A stretch of DNA of 64,000 nt, taken from the NCBI RefSeq assembly GCF_046736075.1, contig NZ_CP177163.1:2604001-2668000 (forward strand), given 5' to 3'. The position numbers and the translations under genes are program-made. The notes beneath the pieces are model-generated. The model was given only the letters and a program-made list of their open reading frames with translations. It had not been told where the DNA came from and did not search any database. Numbering within the stretch: position 1 is the first letter of the stretch; each line of letters starts with the position of its first letter. This stretch comes from Stenotrophomonas sp046736075 (GTDB taxonomy: Bacteria > Pseudomonadota > Gammaproteobacteria > Xanthomonadales > Xanthomonadaceae). Positions 25,045-34,012 of the stretch are shown piece after piece.

Positions 25045-25870
25045 CCCACGTTGCCGCGCCGCGCCCCCGTAGAGCCGGGTTCTACCCGGCTGCGGTTGGC
25101 GCAATGCCGGCCCCGATCATTGCCGCGCCGTGCGCGGCCAGCCGACCAACGGTCGGCTCTACCCGGCTGCGGTTGGCGCATTGCCGGCTCCGATCATTGC
25201 CGCGCTGCGCGCGGCCAGCCGACCAACGGTCGGCTCTACCCGGGAATTCGCCGCGCGCCCGTAGAGCCGGGTTCTACCCGGCTGCCGTTGGCGCATGGCC
25301 GGCCCCGATCATTGCCGCGCTGCGCGCGGCCAGCCGACCAACGGTCGGCTCTACCCGGGAATTCGCCGCGCCCCCGTAGAGCCGGGTTCTACCCGGCTGC
25401 CGTTGGCGTAATGCCGGCCCCGATCATTGCCGCGCTGCGCGCGGCCAGCCGACCAACGGTCGGCTCTACCCGGGAATTCGCCGTGCGCCCGTAGAGCCGG
25501 GTTCTACCCGGCTGCCGTTGGCGCAATGCCGGCTCCGATCATTGCCGCGCTGCGCGCGGCCAGCCGACCAACGGTCGGCTCTACCCGGGAATTCGCCGCG
25601 CCCCCGTAGAGCCGGGTTCTACCCGGCTGCCGTTGGCGCAATGCCGGCCCCGATCATTGCCGCGCCGCGCCCCCGTAGAGCCGGGTTCTACCCGGCTGCC
25701 GTTGGCGCAATGCCGGCCCCGATCATTGCCGCGCCGCGCCCCCGTAGAGCCGGGTTCTACCCGGCTGCCGTTGGCGCAATGCCGGCTCCGATCATTGCCG
25801 CGCTGCGCGCGGCCAGCCGACCAACGGTCGGCTCTACCCGGCTGCCGTCGGCCCCGATCATTGTCGCGCG
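25045..25870. repeat. large SMAG/REP array between rarD and the TonB receptor gene
   Basis: Seven identical 23-bp palindromes in plus orientation (starting GTAGAGCC at 25069, 25261, 25376, 25491, 25606, 25675 and 25744) alternate with six units of a second palindrome in opposite orientation (22 bp each, starting 25141, 25218, 25333, 25448, 25563 and 25816). The period is 115 bp where both are present and 69 bp where the inverted partner is missing. Intervening sequence (CCGATCATTGCCGCG) is conserved too, so whole composite units were amplified. No gene is present. Confidence 0.9.
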
Positions 25871-25876
25871 CAGCGC

Positions 25877-25904
25877 AAAAAAAAGACGGCGCCCGAGGGC
25901 GCCG
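25877..25904 (-). terminator. terminator of the TonB-dependent receptor gene
   Basis: Read on the minus strand, CGGCGCCC pairs with GGGCGCCG (25887-25894 and 25897-25904) across a 2-nt loop and ends, after TC, in a run of eight Ts (25877-25884). Confidence 0.85.
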
Positions 25905-25958
25905 CCTTACTTCCATCAACGGCTTGGAGAGAGTAAGCCGTGGATCAGAAATGCTGGA

Positions 25959-28808
25959 TCAGAAACGCTGCTGGTACTTCATGTACATGAAACGACCGAT
26001 GTCGAAGCCACCGTAGTAGGTGAAGCTGCTGTTCGGCTGGCTGTACATGATCGGACCCTGATGGTTGAACACGTTGTTCACGCCCATCGACACGGTGCCG
26101 TTCCACGGCAGCACGTAACGCACCTGCAGGTCGTGGAAGGTGTTGGAGCCCACCTTGTTGCTCGGCTGCGCGTCGGTGTACACCGAGTTGAAGTCGGGCA
26201 GGTTGCATTCCGGGCCGCCGGTCAGGTCGTACGAGCACTTCTCCTTCATGCTGGAGTAGTAGCGCGCGGTCCAGCCGATGCCCAGGTTGCCGTAGGTCCA
26301 GTCCACGTTGAGGTTGGAACGCACGCGGAAGTTGCCGCCCCAACCGGTGAACTGCTCGATCGGCGTGGTGTCGATGTTGTCGCTCTTGCGCTCCAGGTAA
26401 TCCACGTAGGTGGTATTCCAGGAGATCGCGAACTTGCCGATCGCCAGTTCCGGCAGGCGGTAGCGCACGCTGAGGTCATAGCCGGCGGTTTCCTGGAAAC
26501 CGGCGTTGTTCAGGGTGCGGTCCAGTGCGGTGACCTGGCCGATGTTCCTGCCGGAGGTCGAACGGGTGAAGCGGCCGCAGGCCGACTGGTTGCCCTGGAT
26601 GTAGCACTGGTTGAGGATGTCCGTTGCCGACTCACCCACGATCACGTTGTTGATGCGGATCTTCCACCAGTCCAGGCTCAGGTCCAGGCCCGACACGAAC
26701 TCGGGGCTGTACACCACGCCCACGGTCCAGGTCTTGGCGGTTTCCGGCTTCAGCTCCGGGTTGGAACCCGAGTTGAAATCGGTGGTCGCCTGCTGGCCCG
26801 GCACCATCGCATTGCTGCCATCGGCGCTCTGCTGGCGGAAGTTTGCCGGCACATTGACCGCGCAGCGCGCAGCAACGTCGGGGCTCTTGGCGGCCGCACC
26901 GAACAGGGTGTCGCACGGATCGGTGAACGAATCGCGCGTGGTCACGGTACCGCCGTAGAGGTCATCCACGGTCGGCGCACGGAACCCGGTGCCGTAGGTG
27001 GCGCGCACCAGCAGGCTGTCGATCGGCTTCCACTTCAGGCCGAACTTGCTGTTGGTGGTGGCACCAAAGTTGTTGTAGTCCGAATAGCGACCGGCCAGGT
27101 CCAGCGACAGTTCGCGGGCGAAGGCCATGTCGGCCAGCAGCGGCACCTGGAACTCCAGGTACACCTCGTTGAGCGAGTAGTCGCCGCGGGTCGGCTTGCC
27201 GCTGGTACCGGCGATCTGGCCGTTCTGCACCATCAGGTCCGGGGTGTAGCTGGCTTCTTCGCTGCGGTGCTCGAAGCCCATCGCACCCATGATGTCACCG
27301 GCCGGCAGCGAGAACAGCGAACCGGAGATGTTCGCGCTGGCCACCTTGGTGGTGCTCTGGATCTTGTCCACGTAACGGGTGAACAGGAAATCCTGCACGT
27401 CCTGGCGGCTCAGCGAACCGGCGCTGTTGGAGCCCATCGGCGCCAGCGGGTTCCACGGGGTGCAGCCGGCGATGACGTTGCCCACGGTGCCGCAGTGCGC
27501 CACGCCCTGGCTGTCGATGAACGACGGGCCGACGGCGAGGTTCACGTTCGGCTGGTACATGCTGCCCGTGCCGATGCGCTCGCCTTCATTGCGGTTGTAC
27601 ATGTAGCTGACGTTCCAGTCCCAGTAACGCGAACCGGTTTCGAAGCTGCCTTCCAGACCCAGGGTGGCACGCTTGGTGGTCAGGTTGTTCTCGGTACCGC
27701 GCGGCATTTCCTCGGTGCGGTGCGCGAACAGCACGTCCTGGCCCCAATGGTTGAACGCGCTGTCCTTGGACAGGGCGGCACGGGTGCCGTTGCGGGCCTG
27801 TGCGGCCGAGACCGAGTACGGGTAGCCGGCCAGCTGCTTGGTCGACTCGCGTTCGCTGTACAGCGCGTCGCCGACGATGCGCAGGTTGTCGGTGATGGAG
27901 AAACCACCGTTGGCGAACACCGACTTGCGCTGCAGGCCGGTGAGCAGGCTCATGTTGCTCTTGGCGTTGCTGTCGTTGGCCTTGTCGACCGGCTTGAAGT
28001 TGCCCGGCTGCGACGGATCGCCGCCCGGACCGACACTGATGTTGGTGCCGCCGACGGTGGCGTAGCCCCACTCGGTGATGCCACTCAGGCCGTCGGTCGG
28101 GTGCGCCGGGCCGTTCGGGTAGGCGGTGAACTCGCGCGCGCTGCCCAGCACCGGATCTTCGTCGGTGTACTCGCCGCCCACGGTGAACCAGCCGCGATCA
28201 AAGGTCTTGCCGAAGGTCGCGCTGTAGGAGGTCTTCTGACCGTCGCCCTGGCCGTACTGGCCGACGTAGGCGTTGACTTCAGCGCCGTCGAAGTTCTTGC
28301 GGGTGATGATGTTGACCACACCGGCGATGGCGTCCGAGCCGTACAGCGCCGAGGCGCCGTCGGTCAGCACTTCCACGCGGTCCACGATCGAGGACGGGAT
28401 CGAGGCCAGGTCGGAGTAACCGCCGGCGCTCACGCCCATGCGGCGGCCGTCGATCAGCACCAGGCTGCGTTCGGGGCCCAGGTTGCGCAGGCTGACGTAC
28501 ATGCCGCCGAAGTCGCGCGACGAGGTCAGCGAGGAGGCACGGCTCATGCTCGGCGAACCGGCGGCGGTGACGTCCTGCAGGATGTCGGCGACGTTGACGT
28601 AGCCCTTCTTCTCGATCTCGGCGCGGTTCAGTGCCACCACCGGCTGTGCGGTTTCAACGCTGGCCTGGCGGATGCGCGAACCGGTGATTTCAATGCGGTC
28701 GAGGTTGGTGGTGCCGTCCGCGGCACTCTGTGCGAAGGCGGGGGCACTGCAGCTGGCGACAAGCGCGATGGCGATCGCGTTGCGCAGCGGATTGGTCTTC
28801 AAATACAT
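25959..28808 (-). CDS. TonB-dependent outer-membrane receptor
   Basis: This 949-residue protein has a signal peptide (NAIAIALVASCSAPAFAQ), a TonB-box-like start (TTNLDRIEITGSRIRQ), a plug domain (about 50-170, with GYVNVADILQDV and DGASALYGSDAIAGVVNIIT) and a 22-strand barrel ending in the outer-membrane signature QQRF. The length is typical of the Xanthomonadaceae receptors for oligosaccharides or peptides rather than siderophores. The start at 28808 was chosen because it begins the signal peptide. No substrate is indicated by neighbours. Confidence 0.93.
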   Translation of the reverse strand: MYLKTNPLRNAIAIALVASCSAPAFAQSAADGTTNLDRIEITGSRIRQASVETAQPVVALNRAEIEKKGYVNVADILQDVTAAGSPSMSRASSLTSSRDFGGMYVSLRNLGPERSLVLIDGRRMGVSAGGYSDLASIPSSIVDRVEVLTDGASALYGSDAIAGVVNIITRKNFDGAEVNAYVGQYGQGDGQKTSYSATFGKTFDRGWFTVGGEYTDEDPVLGSAREFTAYPNGPAHPTDGLSGITEWGYATVGGTNISVGPGGDPSQPGNFKPVDKANDSNAKSNMSLLTGLQRKSVFANGGFSITDNLRIVGDALYSERESTKQLAGYPYSVSAAQARNGTRAALSKDSAFNHWGQDVLFAHRTEEMPRGTENNLTTKRATLGLEGSFETGSRYWDWNVSYMYNRNEGERIGTGSMYQPNVNLAVGPSFIDSQGVAHCGTVGNVIAGCTPWNPLAPMGSNSAGSLSRQDVQDFLFTRYVDKIQSTTKVASANISGSLFSLPAGDIMGAMGFEHRSEEASYTPDLMVQNGQIAGTSGKPTRGDYSLNEVYLEFQVPLLADMAFARELSLDLAGRYSDYNNFGATTNSKFGLKWKPIDSLLVRATYGTGFRAPTVDDLYGGTVTTRDSFTDPCDTLFGAAAKSPDVAARCAVNVPANFRQQSADGSNAMVPGQQATTDFNSGSNPELKPETAKTWTVGVVYSPEFVSGLDLSLDWWKIRINNVIVGESATDILNQCYIQGNQSACGRFTRSTSGRNIGQVTALDRTLNNAGFQETAGYDLSVRYRLPELAIGKFAISWNTTYVDYLERKSDNIDTTPIEQFTGWGGNFRVRSNLNVDWTYGNLGIGWTARYYSSMKEKCSYDLTGGPECNLPDFNSVYTDAQPSNKVGSNTFHDLQVRYVLPWNGTVSMGVNNVFNHQGPIMYSQPNSSFTYYGGFDIGRFMYMKYQQRF

Positions 28809-29155
28809 CCGTGCGTTCTCTTTCTCAAAAAAATCGTGCGCCCTGGAGGGCGGCGTGGGGACAACACCACGACGTGGGGGGCGGGATTCTAATGACTTTT
28901 CAAAATTTTTACTTTCATCTGAAAGCATGAAAACGGCCTTAAATGAACACGCGCTGACAAATGCGCGCATTCAGAAGAAACCTTTTTCATCTATGCGCAT
29001 CGCGTGCGCGAACGCGCGTCGCGACGATACGTGGACGCATCCATAGCGGCGACGGCGTGCGCATCTTGAACGCCTGCGACATCGCGCCGCACCCTGAAAA
29101 ACACGCGGTATCGTGCGACACGGCGCGCAACTAAACGCGCCGTGAACGCTCCCGG
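28809..29155 (-). other. upstream region of the TonB receptor gene with a candidate operator
   Basis: No gene is supported here. On the minus strand TAGAAT (28886-28891) could be the -10 box, giving an 80-nt leader. CTTTCA-TC-TGAAAG (28912-28925) is a perfect inverted repeat just upstream, at operator position. The AT-rich patch around it (CAAAATTTTTAC) stands out in this GC-rich genome. Confidence 0.45.
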
Positions 29156-29188
29156 AAAAAAAGAACCGCACGCTTGCGCATGCGGTTC
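29156..29188 (-). terminator. terminator of the MacAB-like operon
   Basis: GAACCGCA (29163-29170) and TGCGGTTC (29181-29188) pair around a 10-nt loop, with seven As (29156-29162) that read as Ts on the minus strand. It lies 53 bp behind the last permease gene. Confidence 0.8.
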
Positions 29189-29241
29189 GATCATTGCTAT
29201 TTCGTGCGCGCGCCTGCGCACGCGCGTTCGTTGCAGTGCCG

Positions 29242-30552
29242 TCAGCCGTCGCGCAGCGCAGTGGTGATCGGCAGCCGTGCCGCACGCAGCGCCGGGAACA
29301 GGCCGCCGACCAGGCCGATGCCCAGCGCCCACTTCAAGCCGCTCCACAACAGCTCCGGCGAGACCTTGAACTGGAACACGACCTGGCTGAAGTTGCTGCC
29401 GATGGTGGACACGCTGTAGCCATTGAACAGCGCCCAGGCCACCGCGCAGCCAAGCAGTCCGCCGAGCAGTGCCAGCAGCATGGTCTCCAGCATCACCGCG
29501 GTGACCACCGGCAGCCCACGGAAGCCGATCGCGCGCATCGTGGCGATCTCGCGTGCGCGGGTGGCGACAGCGGCATACATGGTGTTGAGCGCGCCGAACA
29601 CCGCGCCGATCGCCATGATCGCCCCGATCACCGTGCCCAGTACGCTGATCAGGGTGTTGAGGCCACCGCCCTGTTTGGCGTAGTAGTCACGGGTGGTTTC
29701 CACATCGAGCTTGAGCCGCGGGTCGCCGGCCACGGCTGCCTTGAACTGCTCGAAACCGGCCTTGCCGTCGGTACGCACGCTGATCGACTGCCAGGCGCTG
29801 CGCTGGTAGGTGGCGGCCAGCGTCTCCGCGTCGGTCCACAGTTCGGACTCGTGCGCATCGCCGGAGGCGAACACCCCCACCACCGTCCAGGCCTGGTTGC
29901 CCAGGGTCAGCGTCCTGCCCACCTCCAGGCCCTGGAACTGCGCCTGCGCGCCTTTGCCGACCACGATCTCGCGCAGGCCGGTGTTGAAGCGCCGGCCTTC
30001 CACGATCTTCATCTTGTCGTGCACCGCCCACGCCATTTCGCCCACCCCGCGGAACTGCGCGTTGACGTCGGTGCCGTCGCCCTTGGAGGCCACGTTGACC
30101 ACCTGCGACAGCTCCGGCGAGATCAGTGCGCGGCCCTGCGCATCCCTGGCCACGCCCGGCAATGTGGACAACAGCGGTACCTGGTCGCGGGTGATGACCG
30201 AATTGGTCTCCGCCTGCGAGCCGCCGCGCAGCACGATGGCCGTGCTGTCATCGCCGGTGCTGGCGAGCGTGGCCTGGAAGCCTTCGCCCATCGCCAGCAT
30301 CGCCACCAGCACGCCGACCACGCCGGCAATGCCGACCACGATCACCGACGAGGCGCCCCACCGCTGCGGCAGGCTGGCGATGCCGATGCGGGTGGCCGCC
30401 AGCGCCAGCCGTCCGCTGCGCGTGGCAACCAGCCACACCGCAATGGCCAGGGCGATGACGAGTACGCCGAACCACGGCAGCGCGACCCAGACGGCCAGGC
30501 CGATCGCCAGCAGCAGGATCGACAGTGCGTTTCCCATCCAATGCTTCTTCAT
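29242..30552 (-). CDS. ABC transporter permease, MacB/FtsX type (second permease)
   Basis: This 436-residue protein has two N-terminal transmembrane helices (about 7-45), a third near 70-90, a large periplasmic MacB-like core (about 95-300) and three C-terminal FtsX-type helices, ending LRAARLPITTALRDG. The extra N-terminal helix pair distinguishes it from the first permease. It is the last gene of a four-gene export operon and lies 15 bp after its neighbour. Confidence 0.88.
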   Translation of the reverse strand: MKKHWMGNALSILLLAIGLAVWVALPWFGVLVIALAIAVWLVATRSGRLALAATRIGIASLPQRWGASSVIVVGIAGVVGVLVAMLAMGEGFQATLASTGDDSTAIVLRGGSQAETNSVITRDQVPLLSTLPGVARDAQGRALISPELSQVVNVASKGDGTDVNAQFRGVGEMAWAVHDKMKIVEGRRFNTGLREIVVGKGAQAQFQGLEVGRTLTLGNQAWTVVGVFASGDAHESELWTDAETLAATYQRSAWQSISVRTDGKAGFEQFKAAVAGDPRLKLDVETTRDYYAKQGGGLNTLISVLGTVIGAIMAIGAVFGALNTMYAAVATRAREIATMRAIGFRGLPVVTAVMLETMLLALLGGLLGCAVAWALFNGYSVSTIGSNFSQVVFQFKVSPELLWSGLKWALGIGLVGGLFPALRAARLPITTALRDG

Positions 30553-30567
30553 GTCGTTCTCCTGGGC

Positions 30568-31725
30568 TCAACGCCCGGCCAATGCGTCGACGATCTTCAG
30601 CCGCTTGGCGCGGAGCGCCGGCAGCAGGCCCACCACCACGCCGATGACCAGGATCAGGCCGATGCCCACGACCCAGGTCTGCAGCGGCACCTGCGGTGGC
30701 AGCAGGCCCATCGTCATCGGCGCGAGGATCGGCAGCACCAGTGCGGCCAGCCCCATCCCGATCGCGCCGCCCAGGCCGATCAGCAGGACCGCCTCGACCA
30801 TCACCAGCACCAGCACGGTTGCGTCCTGGAAGCCCAGCGTCTTGAGCGTGGCCAGTTCGGGAATGCGTTCACGCACCGCCTGCGCCATCGTGTTGCCGGT
30901 CAGCAGCAGCAGGGTGAAGAACACCGCGCCCATGATCGAGGTGACGATCATGCCGATGTCGGCGAACTGCTTGACGAAGGCCTGCTGGAACGCCGATTCG
31001 GTCTGCGACTTGGTTTCGTGGTCGGAGTTGGCCGAGATCGCATCGATGGCCTGCGCCACCCGCGAGGCATGGTCCGGGTTGTCCAGTGTCACCGTGTACC
31101 AGCTCACCTGGTTCTTGATGTAGTCGTTGGATTCGTCGAAATACTTCCAGTTCATCATCAGCTGGCGTTCTTCGTTGGCCGCCAGCGCGCGGTCCTTGGA
31201 GCGGTAGATGCCGACCAGCTGCAGTGGCCAGTCGTTGCTGCCGCCGCGCGGGAAAATGGTGGCCTGCAGCGGAATGGTGTCGCCGATCTTCCAGCCGAAC
31301 TCCTTGGCCAGGGTCTCCCCGACCACCGCGCCGGTGCGGGTGTCCTGGAAGGCCTTGAGCTGGGCGGGCGGCAACTGCAGTTCGCGGTAGACGTCGAAGT
31401 AGTTGGGCGCCACCGAGAAATTGGCGAAGAAGTTCTTCGGGTCGCGGTAGATGCCGCCGAACCACATGGCCGAGGTCACGTCGCGCACGCCCTCGACCTG
31501 GCGGATCTGCGGGTCCAGCCGGATCGGCAGGGATTGGGTGATCGACAGGCGCGAGGTGACCACCAGGCGGTTGACGCCTTCGACGCTGCCGCCGGAGGTG
31601 AAGGCCACGCGCACCGAATCGAGCATGCCGAACAGCAGGAAGGCGGCCACCACCGACAACAACGTCAGCAGGGTGCGGGTCTTGCTGCGGAACAGCTGCG
31701 CCCACACCAGCGAGAGGTATTTCAT
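30568..31725 (-). CDS. ABC transporter permease, MacB/FtsX type (first permease)
   Basis: This 385-residue protein has one N-terminal helix (TRTLLTLLSVVAAFLLFGML), a periplasmic domain (about 45-255) and three C-terminal FtsX helices, ending PALRAKRLKIVDALAGR. It should pair with the second permease as a heterodimer on the ATPase encoded just upstream (14 bp away). Confidence 0.88.
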   Translation of the reverse strand: MKYLSLVWAQLFRSKTRTLLTLLSVVAAFLLFGMLDSVRVAFTSGGSVEGVNRLVVTSRLSITQSLPIRLDPQIRQVEGVRDVTSAMWFGGIYRDPKNFFANFSVAPNYFDVYRELQLPPAQLKAFQDTRTGAVVGETLAKEFGWKIGDTIPLQATIFPRGGSNDWPLQLVGIYRSKDRALAANEERQLMMNWKYFDESNDYIKNQVSWYTVTLDNPDHASRVAQAIDAISANSDHETKSQTESAFQQAFVKQFADIGMIVTSIMGAVFFTLLLLTGNTMAQAVRERIPELATLKTLGFQDATVLVLVMVEAVLLIGLGGAIGMGLAALVLPILAPMTMGLLPPQVPLQTWVVGIGLILVIGVVVGLLPALRAKRLKIVDALAGR

Positions 31726-31739
31726 CGCGGCATCCTCCG

Positions 31740-32429
31740 TCAGTGGGCCGCTGGCGCGTCGGCCAGTTCGCCCTTGTCCAGGTGCACGGTGTGGGTGGCG
31801 TACTCGGCCGCTTTGGGATCGTGGGTGACCATGATGATGGTCTTGCCATGCTCGCGGTTGAGCTGCTGCAGCAGGTGCAGGATCTCCTCGGCCGACTGGC
31901 GGTCCAGATCGCCGGTGGGTTCGTCGCAGATCAGGAAGGTGGGGTCGGAGACGATCGCGCGGGCGATCGCCACACGCTGCTGCTGGCCGCCGGAGAGTTC
32001 GTTGGGCCGGTGGCTGCGGCGATCGGCCAGGCCGACCAGGGTCAGCGCGATTTCGGCATTGCGCTTGCGCTGGGCTGCGCCGAGGTGGGTCAGCAGCAGC
32101 GGCAGTTCCACGTTCTTCTGCGCGGTCAGCATCGGCATCAGGTTGTAGAACTGGAACACGAAGCCGACATGGTGGCTGCGCCAGGTCGACAGCTGGCCGC
32201 CGCTCATCTGGTCGATGCGCTCGCCCTCGATCTCGATCTCGCCGCCGCTGGGCGTATCCAGCCCGCCGATCAGGTTCAGCAGCGTGGTCTTGCCCGAACC
32301 GGACGGGCCCATCAGGGCGACGAAATCGCCGCGCTGGATGTCCAGGTGGATGCCGTGCAGCACCTGCACCTTCTCGGGGCCGCGCTGGTAGGTCTTGGTG
32401 ATGTTGCGGAGCGAAACCAGGGTGGACAT
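31740..32429 (-). CDS. ABC transporter ATP-binding protein, MacB/LolD type
   Basis: This 229-residue ATPase has Walker A GPSGSGKTT, the Q-loop region FVFQFYNLMPMLTAQKNV, the signature LSGGQQQRVAIARA, Walker B LICDEPTGDLD and the switch histidine in MVTHDP. This type powers mechanotransmission exporters rather than substrate-translocating pores. It lies between the adaptor gene and the permeases. Confidence 0.92.
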   Translation of the reverse strand: MSTLVSLRNITKTYQRGPEKVQVLHGIHLDIQRGDFVALMGPSGSGKTTLLNLIGGLDTPSGGEIEIEGERIDQMSGGQLSTWRSHHVGFVFQFYNLMPMLTAQKNVELPLLLTHLGAAQRKRNAEIALTLVGLADRRSHRPNELSGGQQQRVAIARAIVSDPTFLICDEPTGDLDRQSAEEILHLLQQLNREHGKTIIMVTHDPKAAEYATHTVHLDKGELADAPAAH

Positions 32430-32580
32430 GGGTGGTTCTCCGGGATCGGTGGAAAGAAGGCAGGCGCGCGCCGTGGCGACACGCGGGAATCGCACATCGC
32501 GCCGCCACCGGAACCGGGGCCGCGTACACGCATCGGCGGGCGGGCAGCAGGCGGTGGCGCCTGCTGCGGGCCTCAGGCCG

Positions 32581-33807
32581 TCATTGCTTTTCCGTGACCC
32601 TGCTGCCGTCGCGCAGCGCCGCCGGCGGGTCGGTGACCACCACCTCGCCGGCACGCAGGCCGGCGGTGACCTGACGGTCATTGTTCAACGTCGTACCGGG
32701 GGTGACCGTGCGCTGCTGCACGCGCTGGTCGTCGCCGACCACGAAGGCCACGGTCTGCTGGCCGCGCTCGACCAGCGCCGAGGCCGGCGCACGTACGCCC
32801 TTGGGTGCGGCGGCCTGGGGCTTGGCCGCTTCCAGGAAGCTCACGCGCACGCCCATCTCCGGCACGATGCGCGGGTCTTTGGTCTTCAGCGCCACGCGTA
32901 CCTTGACGGTGGCCTTGCCGCGATCGGCGGTGGGAATGATTGCGATCACCTCGCCGGGGATCTTCCAGTCCGGGTAGGCATTGAGCGTGGCTTCAACCGG
33001 CATCTTCGGCTGCACGCGGCCGATGAAGGCTTCGCCGACCTCGACCTCGATCTCCAGCGAATCCATGTCCACGATGGTGCCGATGCCGGTCCGGGTGAAC
33101 CCGCCACCGGCCGACAGCGGCGACACGATCTCGCCCGGCTGCGCCGATTTGGCGGTGACCACGCCGGAGAACGGGGCACGCACGATGTTGTTGTCCACGC
33201 CGAGGTCGGCGATGGCCAGCGCATCACTGGCCACGCTGGTGTTGCGCTGGGCGGTGCGCAGCTGTGCGCGCAGGCTCTCGCGCTGGGCGATGGCCAGGTC
33301 GTACTGCGACCGCGACACCAGCTGCTGGCCGACCAGCGACTGCAGGCGTCCGGCCTCGGCATCGGCCTGGGCGACCTGGGCCTGCAGCCCGGCCAGCTGG
33401 CTGCGTGCGGCCTCCAGCTGCGAGGCCGAGAGGCTGCGCTGGGCGTTGGCATCGATCGGGTCCAGGGTGGCCATGACCTGGCCTTCTTCCACGCGCATGC
33501 CTTCTTCGATCATCACCTCGCGGACCTTGCCGGTGATCTTGGCCGACACGGTGGCCATGCGCCGGGCGACCACGTAGCCGCTGGCGTCGAGCACGGTGCT
33601 GCTGCTGCCGCCCTGGCCCATCGCCACCACCGGCGCGGTGGTGACCTCGATCGGGCGCTCGCGGCCGGCGACGAACCAGCCGATCGCGCCAAGCAGCACC
33701 ACGGCCACCAGCGCCAGCACGATCCAGCGACCGCGCCCGGAGGACGGCGGCGGCGGGGTCTTGCGGTCGATACGGAGTTCCTTGAGCAGTTCAGCAGATG
33801 CGTTCAT
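32581..33807 (-). CDS. periplasmic adaptor protein of the MacAB-like system
   Basis: This 408-residue protein has a cytoplasmic tail, one transmembrane helix (about 27-45: WIVLALVAVVLLGAIGWFVA), lipoyl halves around a coiled-coil hairpin (about 120-215, rich in A/Q/L heptads such as QLEAARSQLAGLQAQVAQA), and beta-barrel and membrane-proximal domains. It is the first gene of the operon. No outer-membrane factor gene is in the window, so a shared TolC-like channel is expected. The start at 33807 places the helix normally; 151 bp separate it from the ATPase gene. Confidence 0.88.
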   Translation of the reverse strand: MNASAELLKELRIDRKTPPPPSSGRGRWIVLALVAVVLLGAIGWFVAGRERPIEVTTAPVVAMGQGGSSSTVLDASGYVVARRMATVSAKITGKVREVMIEEGMRVEEGQVMATLDPIDANAQRSLSASQLEAARSQLAGLQAQVAQADAEAGRLQSLVGQQLVSRSQYDLAIAQRESLRAQLRTAQRNTSVASDALAIADLGVDNNIVRAPFSGVVTAKSAQPGEIVSPLSAGGGFTRTGIGTIVDMDSLEIEVEVGEAFIGRVQPKMPVEATLNAYPDWKIPGEVIAIIPTADRGKATVKVRVALKTKDPRIVPEMGVRVSFLEAAKPQAAAPKGVRAPASALVERGQQTVAFVVGDDQRVQQRTVTPGTTLNNDRQVTAGLRAGEVVVTDPPAALRDGSRVTEKQ

Positions 33808-33918
33808 CGTGAGCCTGGACGGGGAATCGGGCCGAGTGTGACCGCAACGGCGGCCCTCGGGCAATCCGGCAGGGCGCCGGGTGGTGCACAGCATGCGCGC
33901 ACTGCCGGTGCCGCGTCA

Positions 33919-33932
33919 GTGACAGCTGTCAC
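33919..33932. promoter_or_regulatory. perfect 14-bp palindrome between two divergent export operons
   Basis: GTGACAGCTGTCAC lies 81 bp before the ABC-2 ATPase gene and 111 bp before the divergent adaptor gene. Its position suits an operator, for example for the DesR-like regulator encoded at the end of the plus-strand operon. No experimental basis can be read here. Confidence 0.4.
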
Positions 33933-34012
33933 CCACGTGCGCTGACGACGGCCACTGTCGGGGGCCAAGGCGACGGGCGAGGCTGTCGTCATTCCCTCCC
34001 GGAGCGCGTTCC

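Noticed and set aside
25045..25870. Possible CRISPR array
   Set aside because: Units are palindromic REP elements with conserved linkers and alternating orientation; spacers are not unique and no cas genes are present.
25518..28892. 1124-codon plus-strand frame through the REP array and opposite the TonB receptor
   Set aside because: It reads through palindromic repeats and then antisense to a clear receptor gene; long antisense frames are expected at this GC content.
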